A DNA stretch of 64,000 nucleotides from Clostridium septicum (GCF_003606265.1 NZ_CP023671.1:3038001-3102000), one strand, 5' to 3'. Numbered from the stretch's first letter, positions 9,729 through 18,769 are shown. Notes: generated by a model not told the origin, from the letters alone. Translations and numbers: made by a program.

Positions 9729-10928
9729 ATTGAAAATGGAAAATCAGAATATAGCTTTTATAGTGGAGCATCAATAATTCTTGCAGAAGGGGCAACAGGT
9801 AAAAATGTTGACTTTTTAGTTAAAGGTCATGAAACAACAACAGCTAACGATGCAGATAATCAAGAAGATAATGTTAAAGTTGAAATGGGAAATGTATCTG
9901 TTGTAGGAGCTGAGGAACTAAAGAGTGGAGCTAAAGTAATAGTTTCAGGAAATACCTTTTTCTCTGATTTTGAAATAGATGGTAAGAATTCTGAAAGCCA
10001 TTCAAATATTAATGTAACTAAAAATGTTTTAGATTGGATGTTACCAAAGAAAGAAGCTAAAACAGTAAAGATTGCAGAAGTTAGAAAAGATGATAATAAT
10101 GATGGAATTCCAGATTTACAAGGTGAAGAGTTTACTGTAGAAGGAACTGTTACTTCTCAATCTGAAGCAGTAACACCTAAAAATGCATTCTTTGAAGTAG
10201 TATATATTGAAGATGAAACTGGTGGATTATGTGTATTTGGAGTTTCTAACACTGAATTGAAAGTAGGTCAAAAGGTTAGAGTTACAGGACAAGTTGAACA
10301 TTATCAAGGTGAATTTGAAATTTCCATTAAGGATGAAGATAATCAATTAGAAATAATTGATGAAAATATTTCAGAAATAAAACCAACTAAACTTACAACT
10401 AAAGAAAGTATGTTATCAATTAATGGTGGTAAACTTGTAGAGGTTGAAGGTAAAGTCGTTAAAATGGATGGTTCTAATCTTTATGTTGATGATGGAAGTG
10501 GTATTTCAAGATCATATGTTGAAGGATATATTTGGGATGGAATGAATGAAGAATCAAAAGGAAAGTGGGATCCAGAAATAAAAGTTGGAGATACTATATC
10601 AGTAATTGGATTAGTATCAATAGACCCAGAAGGTGAGAGATTAAGAGTGAGAAATACTTCTGAAATAAAACTTTTGAAAAATGAAGAAATACCTGGAGGC
10701 GGTGAAGATTCAGGTGGAGATCAAGAAGGTGATTCAGGAAGTGATAATGGATCAGGAAATGGTAACAATTCAGGGAATGATTCAAATTTAGGTTCAACAG
10801 ATAAAAATAAAACAGAAGGTAAGTTACCACAAACAGGTGGGGTAAATAGTACGGTAGTTATGGTTTTATCAATAATAGTACTTGTAGGTGGAGTAATATT
10901 AGTATTTAAAAAGAAAAAAGATAAATAA
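9729..10928 (+). pseudogene. C-terminal, LPQTG-anchored remainder of the PHP-domain surface protein
   Basis: This region is in exactly the same frame as the upstream 1180 codons and completes the protein (1580 codons in all). It carries the end of the alpha/beta domain, two OB-fold/DUF5689-like nucleic-acid-binding-type domains (VTSQSEAV..FEVVYIEDETGG and VKMDGSNLYVDDGSG), a Gly/Ser/Asp-rich wall-spanning linker, and a sortase signal: LPQTG, a hydrophobic helix and the tail KKKKDK. The first usable ATG (9885) has no ribosome site, so independent translation is unlikely. Unless the TGA is read through or is a sequencing error, the anchored form is not made. Confidence 0.8.
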
Positions 10929-10935
10929 TTATCAA

Positions 10936-10978
10936 GGGCCATTTTAGAGGGATTTACTCCTTCTAAAATAGCCTTTTA
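10936..10978 (+). terminator. Intrinsic terminator after the surface PHP gene
   Basis: GGC.ATTTTAGA.GG pairs with CC.TCTAAAAT.GCC across a short loop, followed by TTTTAGTTT. Confidence 0.75.
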
Positions 10979-11018
10979 GTTTACAAAAGATAAAGAATAT
11001 AATTAAGGAGTGATACCT

Positions 11019-12179
11019 TTGATAAATATAAAAGACTATAGGCAAGATATTATATCAATTTTAATTACTGTAATATTAAGTGTAGTAATTATTTTTGCAT
11101 CCAGTAGTATATTTAATAACGGATTTTTAAATGATAAATTAAATAAAGGTGTTGAATATTATAAAGCAGAAGTAAAGGAAGTTTTAGAAGAAAAACTTCA
11201 AGTAGATAAGTACATAGAAGATATAGAATTGGGATATCAAAATGTAACTTTAAAAATATTAGATGGTCCCTATAAGGGAAATGAATATAATATAACTAAT
11301 AATGTCAGCAGGTTATATAATTTTAAGGTTGAAGAAGGTAGTAAAATAATAGCAGGTATGTACTTTATGGATGGAAGCTTGAAAGATGTTACTATAATTG
11401 GATATAAAAGAAGCAATACATTAGGAATTTTAGTATTATTATTTTTTATAATAATACTATTAGTAGGAGGTTTTAAAGGATTAAAATCTATTATATCTTT
11501 ATTATTCACTATGATATGTGTAGTATTTTTAATGTTACCTTTAATGCTTAGAGGAATAAATCCAATAATATCAGCTATAGTAATTGCAATTATAAGTATA
11601 ACAGTAACATTACTATTAGTTTCAGGTATAAATAAGAAAAGTTTCTCAGCTATCTTAGGAACTTTATTTGGAGTGTTAATAGCTGGCATATTAGCGTATG
11701 TATTCGGCTATATGTCTTACCTTTCAGGAATTAATATGGAAGAGGCAGAAAGTATAATGTATATAGCTGAAACTACAGGTTTAAAGATTAATGGAATAAT
11801 GTTTGCTGGAATATTAGTTGCATCTTTAGGAGCTGTTATGGACGTTGCAATGTCTATATCTTCATCTGTATTTGAAATAAATTCAATAAACAAAGAAATA
11901 AATATTAAAGGTTTATTTAAAAGTGGAATGAATATAGGAAGAGATATAATAGGAACTATGTCTAATACTTTAATATTGGCTTTTGCTGGAGGATCTTTAA
12001 ATACACTTATTTTAATATACTCATCTAATATGACAGCTAATAGATTATTAAACTTAGATGTATTAGGAACTGAAATTATTCAGGGATTGGCAGGAAGCAT
12101 AGGTATAATATTAACAGTTCCTATAACAGCAATAATTTCTTCGTATTTATCTAAGAAAGAAAAAATGAATTTATATTAA
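11019..12179 (+). CDS. YibE/F family membrane protein
   Basis: A 386-residue multi-pass protein of the YibE/F family. One N-terminal membrane segment (about 10-30) precedes an extracytoplasmic beta-rich domain of about 90 residues (VTLKILDGPYKGNEYNITN is a family hallmark), then six or seven membrane helices with the motif GAVMDVAMSISSS. The TTG at 11019 is preferred because AAGGAG at 11005-11010 is 8 nt upstream; the earlier GTG at 11010 overlaps that site. The function is not established; a transport role is assumed from topology. It is a single-gene unit between two terminators. Confidence 0.85.
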   Translation: MINIKDYRQDIISILITVILSVVIIFASSSIFNNGFLNDKLNKGVEYYKAEVKEVLEEKLQVDKYIEDIELGYQNVTLKILDGPYKGNEYNITNNVSRLYNFKVEEGSKIIAGMYFMDGSLKDVTIIGYKRSNTLGILVLLFFIIILLVGGFKGLKSIISLLFTMICVVFLMLPLMLRGINPIISAIVIAIISITVTLLLVSGINKKSFSAILGTLFGVLIAGILAYVFGYMSYLSGINMEEAESIMYIAETTGLKINGIMFAGILVASLGAVMDVAMSISSSVFEINSINKEINIKGLFKSGMNIGRDIIGTMSNTLILAFAGGSLNTLILIYSSNMTANRLLNLDVLGTEIIQGLAGSIGIILTVPITAIISSYLSKKEKMNLY

Positions 12180-12200
12180 TAGAAAATAGAACATTATAAT

Positions 12201-12243
12201 AAAGAAGCATTTGTTATTATTTTTATGACTAATGCTTCTTTTA
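12201..12243 (+). terminator. Intrinsic terminator after the YibE/F gene
   Basis: AAAGAAGCATT pairs with AATGCTTCTTTT, with the T-run TTTTATT. Confidence 0.85.
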
Positions 12244-12380
12244 TTAAAAAAATAATTATTAAAATACCTTAATATAGTCGATGAATGGTGAAATATAGTG
12301 AAGAAAAAATGAACAATAATGGCTGATATTATGATAATATGTTATTTGATAGATAAAAAATAAAAGATAGGAATTATAAT

Positions 12381-14387
12381 ATGATATTTAATTTATATGA
12401 AGATGAAAAAAATAATTCTAGAAAGAGATTAATTAAGGATGTTTTAATTGGAACTATAATATTTTTACTTATAATAATAGTAGATATTTTATTTTTAGAT
12501 TTACTTCCAATATATGGATTGGGGAAGTCGCAAAGTATAAATAGCACAAATTATGTGTTAGGAATAATATCAATAGCGTGTTGTTCCGTATATTATTATA
12601 TGTATAAAAGTAACGAGTTTTTTATATTAAACTTGAGTTATATAAGTATAACTATAGAATATATTTTAATAAACATTTTAATAAGAGGGTTATATGAAGA
12701 AAATATATTAAAATTTAGTTCTATAATTCTTCCATTTATATTTAGAGCAATTTTATTAACTTTAGCCGTTTTTAATAATAGCAAAGTTGTAAAAGTAATT
12801 TTAAAGAGAAAAGGGATTTCTGTTTTAGCAACAATAATAATAACGATTTTAAGTATTATAGGTGAACTGGCTATATATTATAATATAAATAACAAATTAT
12901 TATATGAAAATATACTATTATTTAACGATGTAATAGTAGTATATTATTATATATTACTTGTATTACTAGCTAAAAAATGTTTAGAAAGAAATCAATTTAT
13001 TTATACTATAATAATTTCGAGTTTAAGTATATTTAATATGAGAAGAATTAATGTATTTGAATCTATTAATATAAATATTAAGGATATTTTTGCCTATAGA
13101 GCTGGTTTAGCCTTTGTAGGATTTATAATATTATTAATTGGATTATTTATAGAAACAATAAATAAAATAAAGGAAAGTGAAAAGTTAACAGAAGAATTAC
13201 AGAATAATCAAAAAATGCTTTTAACAATTACTGAAAATATAAAAGATTTAATTATTACAGAAGATTGCCTAGGAAATATAACATATGCTAATAATATAGC
13301 ATTAAATAAATTGGGGTGTGAAAGAGAAGAATTATATGGTAAAAAACTTAAAGACTTTATATATTCAGAAAAGAATGTAATAGGTAATGATGATGAAAAT
13401 ATAATTTTAAAAGAACAAATATGGAAATCAAAAAATGGTGACCATTTATCGGTAGAAAGTATAATAAGTAATATTACTGAGGAAAAGAAGAGGAAATTAT
13501 CTAAGATAATAGTTGCAAGGGATTGTAGTTTTAGAGAAGAGTTGGAAAATTTAGAGAAAAAATACAATGAAATAAAAGAAGTTGAAAATATAAGAAGTCA
13601 ATTCTTTGCTAATTTATCTCATGAATTTAAAACCCCAATAAATATTATATATTCATGTGTTCAAATTTTTGATACATATAAAAATACAAATGACAAAGAT
13701 CTAGGAGAAATTTATAGAAAATATGATAAAACAATAAAACAAAATTGTTTTAGGATGCTAAGGCTTATAAATAATTTAGTAGATATAACTAAAATAGATT
13801 CAGGATTTATAAAAGCTAAGCTTATAAATTATGATATAGTAAGTTTAGTAGAGGAAATATCATTATCAACTATACCTTATGTAAAAAGTAAAAATATAAA
13901 TATAATTTTTGATACAACAATTGAGGAATTAATTATTAAATGTAGTCCAGAATATATAGAAAGAATAATTTTAAATCTTCTTTCAAATGCCGTTAAATTT
14001 ACAGATGATGGTGGAAATATATTAGTATATATTGACTCAGATGAGAATTGGGTAACTATAAAGGTTAAAGACGATGGAGTAGGTATTCCATCAGAGTTAA
14101 AACATGTTATATTTGATAGATTTGTTCAAATAGATAAATCTTTTACAAGAGCTAATGAAGGTAGTGGAATAGGATTAGCTTTAGTTAAGGCATTAGTAGA
14201 ACTACAAGATGGTGAAATTTATTTAGATGATAATGTAAGTGTGGGAAGTGAATTTATAATAAAATTGCCTAATAAAAAGTTAGAATTAAATGATGAAATT
14301 AATAACGATTTTATAGAAAAAAGTTCTAAACCAATAATAGATACGGTTTCCATAGAATTTTCAGATATATATGAGTTAATGCAATAG
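12381..14387 (+). CDS. Orphan membrane sensor histidine kinase with PAS domain
   Basis: A 668-residue sensor kinase. Seven or eight hydrophobic segments fill residues 18-260 with very little extracellular loop, so the sensed signal is probably within or near the membrane. A PAS domain follows (about 275-385: ITENIKDLIITEDCLGNITYANNIALNKLG). The HisKA motif FFANLSHEFKTPINII places the phospho-accepting His at 414, and HATPase_c has an N box (NLLSNAVKFTDD), a G1 box (DDGVGIP), an F box (FDRFVQ) and a G2 box (GSGIGLALVKALVEL). All catalytic motifs are intact. No response regulator is adjacent, so its partner is elsewhere. The segment after the kinase core (about 40 residues) has no recognised domain. 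Confidence 0.9.
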   Translation: MIFNLYEDEKNNSRKRLIKDVLIGTIIFLLIIIVDILFLDLLPIYGLGKSQSINSTNYVLGIISIACCSVYYYMYKSNEFFILNLSYISITIEYILINILIRGLYEENILKFSSIILPFIFRAILLTLAVFNNSKVVKVILKRKGISVLATIIITILSIIGELAIYYNINNKLLYENILLFNDVIVVYYYILLVLLAKKCLERNQFIYTIIISSLSIFNMRRINVFESININIKDIFAYRAGLAFVGFIILLIGLFIETINKIKESEKLTEELQNNQKMLLTITENIKDLIITEDCLGNITYANNIALNKLGCEREELYGKKLKDFIYSEKNVIGNDDENIILKEQIWKSKNGDHLSVESIISNITEEKKRKLSKIIVARDCSFREELENLEKKYNEIKEVENIRSQFFANLSHEFKTPINIIYSCVQIFDTYKNTNDKDLGEIYRKYDKTIKQNCFRMLRLINNLVDITKIDSGFIKAKLINYDIVSLVEEISLSTIPYVKSKNINIIFDTTIEELIIKCSPEYIERIILNLLSNAVKFTDDGGNILVYIDSDENWVTIKVKDDGVGIPSELKHVIFDRFVQIDKSFTRANEGSGIGLALVKALVELQDGEIYLDDNVSVGSEFIIKLPNKKLELNDEINNDFIEKSSKPIIDTVSIEFSDIYELMQ

Positions 14388-14418
14388 TTTCTATATATAA
14401 AAAGAATTAGTTTATTTA

Positions 14419-14457
14419 AGAGTATTTTCTTAATTTTAAGAAAATACTCTTTTTTTA
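14419..14457 (+). terminator. Intrinsic terminator after the sensor kinase
   Basis: AGAGTATTTTCTTA pairs with TAAGAAAATACTCT, followed by a run of seven T. Confidence 0.9.
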
Positions 14458-14518
14458 TAACATTTTTACTTTAAATATATTATTTAAATAAAAGAATGAT
14501 AGAATAATAGAAAGAAAA

Positions 14519-14559
14519 TTTACAGTATAATTTTATTTTTAATAAAATTATACTGTAAA
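14519..14559. repeat. Perfect 19-bp inverted repeat
   Basis: TTTACAGTATAATTTTATT at 14519-14537 is followed after TTT by its exact reverse complement at 14541-14559. There is no T-run on the plus strand, and the minus strand has TTTTCTTTC after it. It lies between a terminator and the nucleotidase gene. Confidence 0.8.
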
Positions 14560-14674
14560 AAATACATTTTATTAACAAAAACATTGAAAAAAGTAAAAAA
14601 ATAAATTAAAATTAAATTGGATTTATTGTTAACAAAAGTTCATTTACTTTTTATTATGGATAGGGGAGAAATAT

Positions 14675-16717
14675 ATGTGGAGAAAAACTAGTAAAAAGAA
14701 TTTTATAGCATTTTTAACTACATTAACATTAATTTTAGGATTAATAATTCCAATAAATTATGAAAAAGTTTACGCTATGGATGAACAAGCAATTGAAACA
14801 TCTAATATATCGAATGATAATAATTTACTTGACAAGAAAACGATTGCTAAAGATAAAGATTATGATAGTATAAAGATTTTAGGATATGAAGATAATAAAG
14901 AGTTAAAAAATAAAGTAGTAGGTTTATTAAACATAGGAAAAATAAAGTTAAGTAATGGACAAGATACTATTACATGGGAAGAAATAAAAAAGCAATTATC
15001 AGTGGATGATTTAGATGAGTTAGTAAGAGGAATAAATAAGAAAATAGATATAATAAGCTTTAATGATATACATGGAAGTGTACAAGAAACAAAGAAAAAT
15101 CCTGGTGTAGCTAAATTAGCAACAGAGATAAAGAAATATACAAATAAGAATAATGAAATATATAATAGCTTCATTGTTTCAGGTGGAGACATGTATCAAG
15201 GAAGTGCAATGTCAAATTTAAAATTAGGAGAACCTATAAATAAATTTGCAAAAGAAATAGGTTTAATAGCATCAGCTGTAGGAAATCATGAGTTTGATTG
15301 GGGAACAGGAAATTTTGAAAAGTGGTCACAAGATGGTGGATTTCAATTTTTAGCTGCTAATTTAATAGATAAAAAAACAAATGATATTGCTTCTTTTGCA
15401 AAGCCATATCTAGTTGTAGAAAGAAATGGAATTAAAATTGGGTTAATTGGTTTAGCAACACCAGATACTTTATATACTACAAAGCCAACAAATGTAGTAG
15501 ATTATAAATTTACTAGTGGTGTAGAAGAAGTAAATAAATATGGTAAATTTTTAAGAGATGAAGAACATGTTAATGCTGTAGTTGTAATTACACATATGGG
15601 AGCAAAGTTTGAAAATGGAGAATTAAAAGGTGAATCAGTAGACATTGCTAAATCTGTTGAAAAAGGAATGGTAGATGCAATTGTAGCAGCTCATGATCAT
15701 AGATTTACAGCTGGTACAGTTAATGGAGTTAAAATTGCAGAAGGTGGATGCAATGGTAGAGGATTAGGTAAATTAAGTTTTACATTTGATCCAGAAGGTA
15801 AGTTAATATCAGTTGAAAGTAGTTATGATGAAGTATATAAGAGAAAAGATGATATTAAAGAAAATGAAAAAGTACAAACTATGGTTAAAGATTATGAAAA
15901 GGATTTAGAAGTTATTTTAGGAGAAAAGATATCAGATTTAGAGGTAGATTTAACTAATAATAAATATAATGGAGTAACTCTATTAGGGATTACAGTATGT
16001 GATGCAATGAAGAAAATTACTGGTTCAGACATTGCTATAACTAATGGAGGTGGATTAAGAGCACCTATAAATAAAGGTATAGTTACAATGGGAGATTTAT
16101 ATACAGTTCTTCCTTTTGATAATACTTTAGTAACTATGGAGCTTAAAGGTGAAGATATTATTAAAATAATAGATTATGGAATAGATCCTAAAAAAAGAGG
16201 ATGGGGACAATTTTCAGGAGTGAAAGTTTGGTATACACCAGAAAATGAAGAAGGAAAAAGAATAACATCAGTAAGATTAGAAGATGGAACCAAAATAGAA
16301 AAAGATAGATACTATAAGGTTGTAACAAATGATTTTATGGCAATTGGTGGAGATAATTATGATTTTTCAAAAGCTAAAAATGTATGTAATACTAATTTAG
16401 TAATGAGAGATGAAATAAAGGATCTTTGGAAGAATGAAGGTATAAATCCTAAAGAAAAAAATGTATTAGTGGCTGGAGTAGATGATACTAAGGAAGAAGT
16501 AGTTTCAGATACAGATAATAATAAAAATGATACAGTAATAAATGAAAAGGAAAATAAAGAAACTATAATAAATAACAAAAATTCTGAAGTTAAGAATCAT
16601 AGTGTTGGCTCCAAACTTCCTAATACAGGAGCTCCATTTGGAGGAGTACTAGAATTATCAGGATTTATTGCAGTAACTATTGGCAGTTACTTAACTAAGA
16701 AGAAAAAAGTATCATAG
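14675..16717 (+). CDS. LPXTG-anchored 5'-nucleotidase / cyclic phosphodiesterase family protein
   Basis: A 680-residue surface metallophosphoesterase. Signal peptide about 1-34 (VYAMDEQ after the hydrophobic core). The metallophosphatase domain (about 120-400) shows the metal-binding blocks ISFNDIHGSVQ, VSGGDMYQGSA, VGNHEFDWG, VVITHMG and AAHDHRFTAG. The 5'-nucleotidase C-terminal domain (about 415-600) has ITNGGGLRAPI and the substrate-binding MAIGGDNYDF. The end is a sortase signal: LPNTG, a hydrophobic stretch and KKKKVS. This family hydrolyses extracellular nucleotides or 2',3'-cyclic nucleotides for phosphate and nucleoside salvage and can blunt host ATP/ADP signalling. GGGGAG precedes the ATG. 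It has its own terminator. Confidence 0.9.
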   Translation: MWRKTSKKNFIAFLTTLTLILGLIIPINYEKVYAMDEQAIETSNISNDNNLLDKKTIAKDKDYDSIKILGYEDNKELKNKVVGLLNIGKIKLSNGQDTITWEEIKKQLSVDDLDELVRGINKKIDIISFNDIHGSVQETKKNPGVAKLATEIKKYTNKNNEIYNSFIVSGGDMYQGSAMSNLKLGEPINKFAKEIGLIASAVGNHEFDWGTGNFEKWSQDGGFQFLAANLIDKKTNDIASFAKPYLVVERNGIKIGLIGLATPDTLYTTKPTNVVDYKFTSGVEEVNKYGKFLRDEEHVNAVVVITHMGAKFENGELKGESVDIAKSVEKGMVDAIVAAHDHRFTAGTVNGVKIAEGGCNGRGLGKLSFTFDPEGKLISVESSYDEVYKRKDDIKENEKVQTMVKDYEKDLEVILGEKISDLEVDLTNNKYNGVTLLGITVCDAMKKITGSDIAITNGGGLRAPINKGIVTMGDLYTVLPFDNTLVTMELKGEDIIKIIDYGIDPKKRGWGQFSGVKVWYTPENEEGKRITSVRLEDGTKIEKDRYYKVVTNDFMAIGGDNYDFSKAKNVCNTNLVMRDEIKDLWKNEGINPKEKNVLVAGVDDTKEEVVSDTDNNKNDTVINEKENKETIINNKNSEVKNHSVGSKLPNTGAPFGGVLELSGFIAVTIGSYLTKKKKVS

Positions 16718-16730
16718 TGTAAAGGTTATT

Positions 16731-16775
16731 AAAAATATTGCTGAGATTTCTAATTTCAGTAATATTTTTATTTTT
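16731..16775 (+). terminator. Intrinsic terminator after the nucleotidase
   Basis: AAAAATATTGCTGA pairs with TTCAGTAATATTTTT, then ATTTTT. An apparent upstream extension of the next gene (TTG at 16738) starts inside this stem, which argues against that start. Confidence 0.75.
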
Positions 16776-16821
16776 GTATGTTATAATTATATTTAAACTT
16801 ATTATTATGGAGGGATTACAT

Positions 16822-17928
16822 ATGATAAATAGAGATAGAGTTGTAAAAAGATTTTTAGAGTATGTTCAAATTGATTCAGAAAGTTATAAAGAAGGAGCTT
16901 TTGCTAAAAGACTTGCAAAAGATTTAGAAAAATTAGGGTTAGAAGTAGAATTTGATAAGGCTTGTGAAGTTGTAAAATCAGATACAGGGAATTTAATTGC
17001 TAAATTAAAAGGAAATGTGGAAGGAGAACCTATTTTATTTGCATGCCATATGGATACAGTTACACCATGCACTAATATAAAGCCAATTATAAAAGATGAT
17101 ATTATTTACTCAGATGGAACTACTGTTCTTGGTGGAGATGATAAAGGTGGAATTGCAGCAATTATAGAAGCATTAACAGTTATTAAAGAAAATAATATTA
17201 AACATCCTAATATAGAAATAGTATTTACTGTAGCAGAAGAGGTTGGTATATATGGTGCTAAAAATTTAGATTACTCTAAGATTGAGTCTAAAAATGCATT
17301 TATTTTTGATACTAGTGGAGATATAGGAACTATAGTTATTAAAGGACCTGCTCAAGATAAGTTACTAGTTAAAATAACTGGTAAATCAGCTCATGCAGGA
17401 GTATCACCAGAAGATGGTATAAGTGCAATTCAAATAGCTTCAGAAGCAATATCAAATATGAAATTGCTAAGAATAGATGAAAATACAACTGCAAATATAG
17501 GAAAGATAAATGGTGGAGTTGCAACTAATATTGTATGTCCAGAAGTTATTATAGAAGCAGAAACAAGAAGTACAGTAATTGAAAGTCTTGAAAAACAAAC
17601 AGCTCATATGATAGAAACTTTTGAAAAGGCTGCTGAAAAGTTTGGAGGAAAAGTTGAAATAACTGTAAATAGATTGTTTGGACAATTTGTAATTAATGAG
17701 GATGATGAAATAGTAATTAAAGCTAAGAATGCTTTAAAAGCCATAGGAATAGAAGGAAAAACAAAATCTACAGGTGGTGGTAGCGATACTAATGTATTTA
17801 ATGGAAATGGATTAAAAGCAGTTAATCTATCAAGTGGAGAAAGAAAGCCTCATACATTGGAAGAACATATGAAAATAGAGGATTTAGAAATATTGTCAAG
17901 ATTAATTGTTGAGCTTTCTAAGGCTTAA
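16822..17928 (+). CDS. M20-family metallopeptidase, PepT-like
   Basis: A 368-residue cytoplasmic zinc aminopeptidase of the M20/peptidase T-like family. Metal and catalytic motifs: FACHMDTVTPC (about 72-82, zinc His and catalytic Asp), GGDDKGGIAA (bridging Asp), and FTVAEEVGIYGA with the catalytic EE pair; the inserted dimerisation domain lies in the middle (about 180-290). These enzymes release N-terminal residues from di- and tripeptides. The ATG at 16822 is chosen because GGAGGG at 16809-16814 lies 7 nt upstream and because the longer frame starts inside the previous terminator. A bidirectional terminator follows. Confidence 0.9.
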   Translation: MINRDRVVKRFLEYVQIDSESYKEGAFAKRLAKDLEKLGLEVEFDKACEVVKSDTGNLIAKLKGNVEGEPILFACHMDTVTPCTNIKPIIKDDIIYSDGTTVLGGDDKGGIAAIIEALTVIKENNIKHPNIEIVFTVAEEVGIYGAKNLDYSKIESKNAFIFDTSGDIGTIVIKGPAQDKLLVKITGKSAHAGVSPEDGISAIQIASEAISNMKLLRIDENTTANIGKINGGVATNIVCPEVIIEAETRSTVIESLEKQTAHMIETFEKAAEKFGGKVEITVNRLFGQFVINEDDEIVIKAKNALKAIGIEGKTKSTGGGSDTNVFNGNGLKAVNLSSGERKPHTLEEHMKIEDLEILSRLIVELSKA

Positions 17929-17930
17929 CA

Positions 17931-17968
17931 AAAAAATAAGGGTAGAATTGTTCTACCCTTATTTTTTA
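17931..17968. terminator. Bidirectional terminator between convergent genes
   Basis: AAAAATAAGGGTAGAA pairs with TTCTACCCTTATTTTTT across TTG. A-rich and T-rich flanks serve both the peptidase gene and the minus-strand J-domain-like gene. Confidence 0.9.
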
Positions 17969-17982
17969 TAGAAATTCTAGTA

Positions 17983-18516
17983 TTAACACATACCACCATT
18001 TCCACCGCCACCAGTGTTGCCACCAGGGCACCCGCCCATATTATTGTTACCACCAGGAGGGTTTGTCTTAGGATTATTTTGTTTATAAACATTCATAATT
18101 TCATTAGCTCTTGATTGTAAAGTTATTAAGCTATCCTTATATTCAGGATTTTCAGGATCTAAATCAGTAGCTGCTTTTATATGATTTACAGCAGTATCAA
18201 ACCAGCCCTTTTTTAGAGAAATAAATCCTTGAAGATAGTTCCATTCAGCAGAGTTCCTATGATCGATTAGATTTAATTTAGATTCAGCTAAAACAAAGTT
18301 GTTGTGCTCAATTAAATTTCTTATTTCCTTATAAAGATTTCCGTTGATTAATAAATCATAAGCTATATTAGCATCTGTTAAAGCTTTTTCAGTAGAATTA
18401 TTAATAGATAAATTATTCATGTTTACATTATAATTTGCAAGAATATTATTATAAGCATTTTTAATGTCATCACTAGATGCGCCAGGTTGAACTCCTAATA
18501 CTTTATATGGATCCAA
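17983..18516 (-). CDS. J-domain-like protein with TPR and Gly/Cys-rich tail
   Basis: A 177-residue protein. Residues 1-60 resemble a DnaJ J-domain (MDPYKVLGVQPGASSDDIKNAY), but the HPD tripeptide needed to stimulate Hsp70 ATPase is absent; the helix II-III loop reads NYNVNMNN. Residues 65-135 contain TPR-like helices (AEWNYLQGFISLKKGWFDTAVNHIKAATDLDPENPEY). The C-terminus from about 148 is Gly/Asn-rich and includes GGCPGG and a terminal GGMC. AAGGAGTG precedes the ATG. The role may be an adaptor or scaffold rather than a working co-chaperone (inference). An intrinsic terminator and a structured RNA candidate lie upstream on the same strand. Confidence 0.8.
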   Translation of the reverse strand: MDPYKVLGVQPGASSDDIKNAYNNILANYNVNMNNLSINNSTEKALTDANIAYDLLINGNLYKEIRNLIEHNNFVLAESKLNLIDHRNSAEWNYLQGFISLKKGWFDTAVNHIKAATDLDPENPEYKDSLITLQSRANEIMNVYKQNNPKTNPPGGNNNMGGCPGGNTGGGGNGGMC

Positions 18517-18592
18517 TTTAAATTCACTCCTTAAATAATTTATAATACCTATTTTAAATATATTTAAAGAATTAAATATTATTCTAATTAAT

Positions 18593-18630
18593 TAAAATAA
18601 AAGTCGGTTTCATAATTGAAACCAACTTTT
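18593..18630 (-). terminator. Intrinsic terminator on the minus strand
   Basis: Read on the minus strand, AAAAGTTGGTTTC pairs with GAAACCGACTTTT (one T-G wobble) and is followed by ATTTTAATT. On the plus strand the same position is a C-A mismatch, so the hairpin is better on the minus strand. Confidence 0.7.
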
Positions 18631-18735
18631 AAATTAGGCAAAAAAGTATTTTATATTTTAATAAAGTAGAGCTTGGCATCCGGCGAAGGACAAACCAAGC
18701 TCTACAGGTAATCAGCACTTTTCGTACCAACTGCT
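18593..18735 (-). ncRNA. Candidate structured small RNA or leader (unassigned)
   Basis: A minus-strand transcript of about 143 nt is predicted from a well-spaced promoter to a terminator. Its 5' end can form an H-type pseudoknot: AGCA (18735-18732) with TGCT (18717-18714), and GGTA (18728-18725) with TACC (18710-18707). An 11-bp perfect stem follows (GTAGAGCTTGG with CCAAGCTCTAC, 18705-18666) whose apical part has TCC/GGA-type pairing. A GC-rich structured block in such AT-rich DNA is notable. It could be a stand-alone sRNA, or an attenuating leader of the J-domain-like gene, whose start is about 77 nt after the terminator. I could not match it to a known RNA family. Confidence 0.55.
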
Positions 18736-18740
18736 AGTAT

Positions 18741-18769
18741 ATAATACCATGAGCAATAAATAAATGCAA
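18741..18769 (-). promoter_or_regulatory. Promoter of the candidate small RNA
   Basis: On the minus strand, TTGCAT and TATTAT are separated by exactly 17 bp. The predicted start, six or seven bases downstream, coincides with the first paired base of the pseudoknot. Confidence 0.6.

Noticed and set aside
10594..10942. Minus-strand ORFs in the Gly/Ser linker of the LPQTG protein
   Set aside because: They are shadows of the repetitive linker, with no ribosome site and low-complexity products.
16738..16821. Longer start for the M20 peptidase
   Set aside because: The TTG lies inside the terminator of the previous gene; GGAGGG supports the ATG at 16822.
18660..18750. Riboswitch on the plus strand for the radical SAM gene
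   Set aside because: No plus-strand promoter fits before it, and the better promoter, terminator wobble and pseudoknot start are all on the minus strand.
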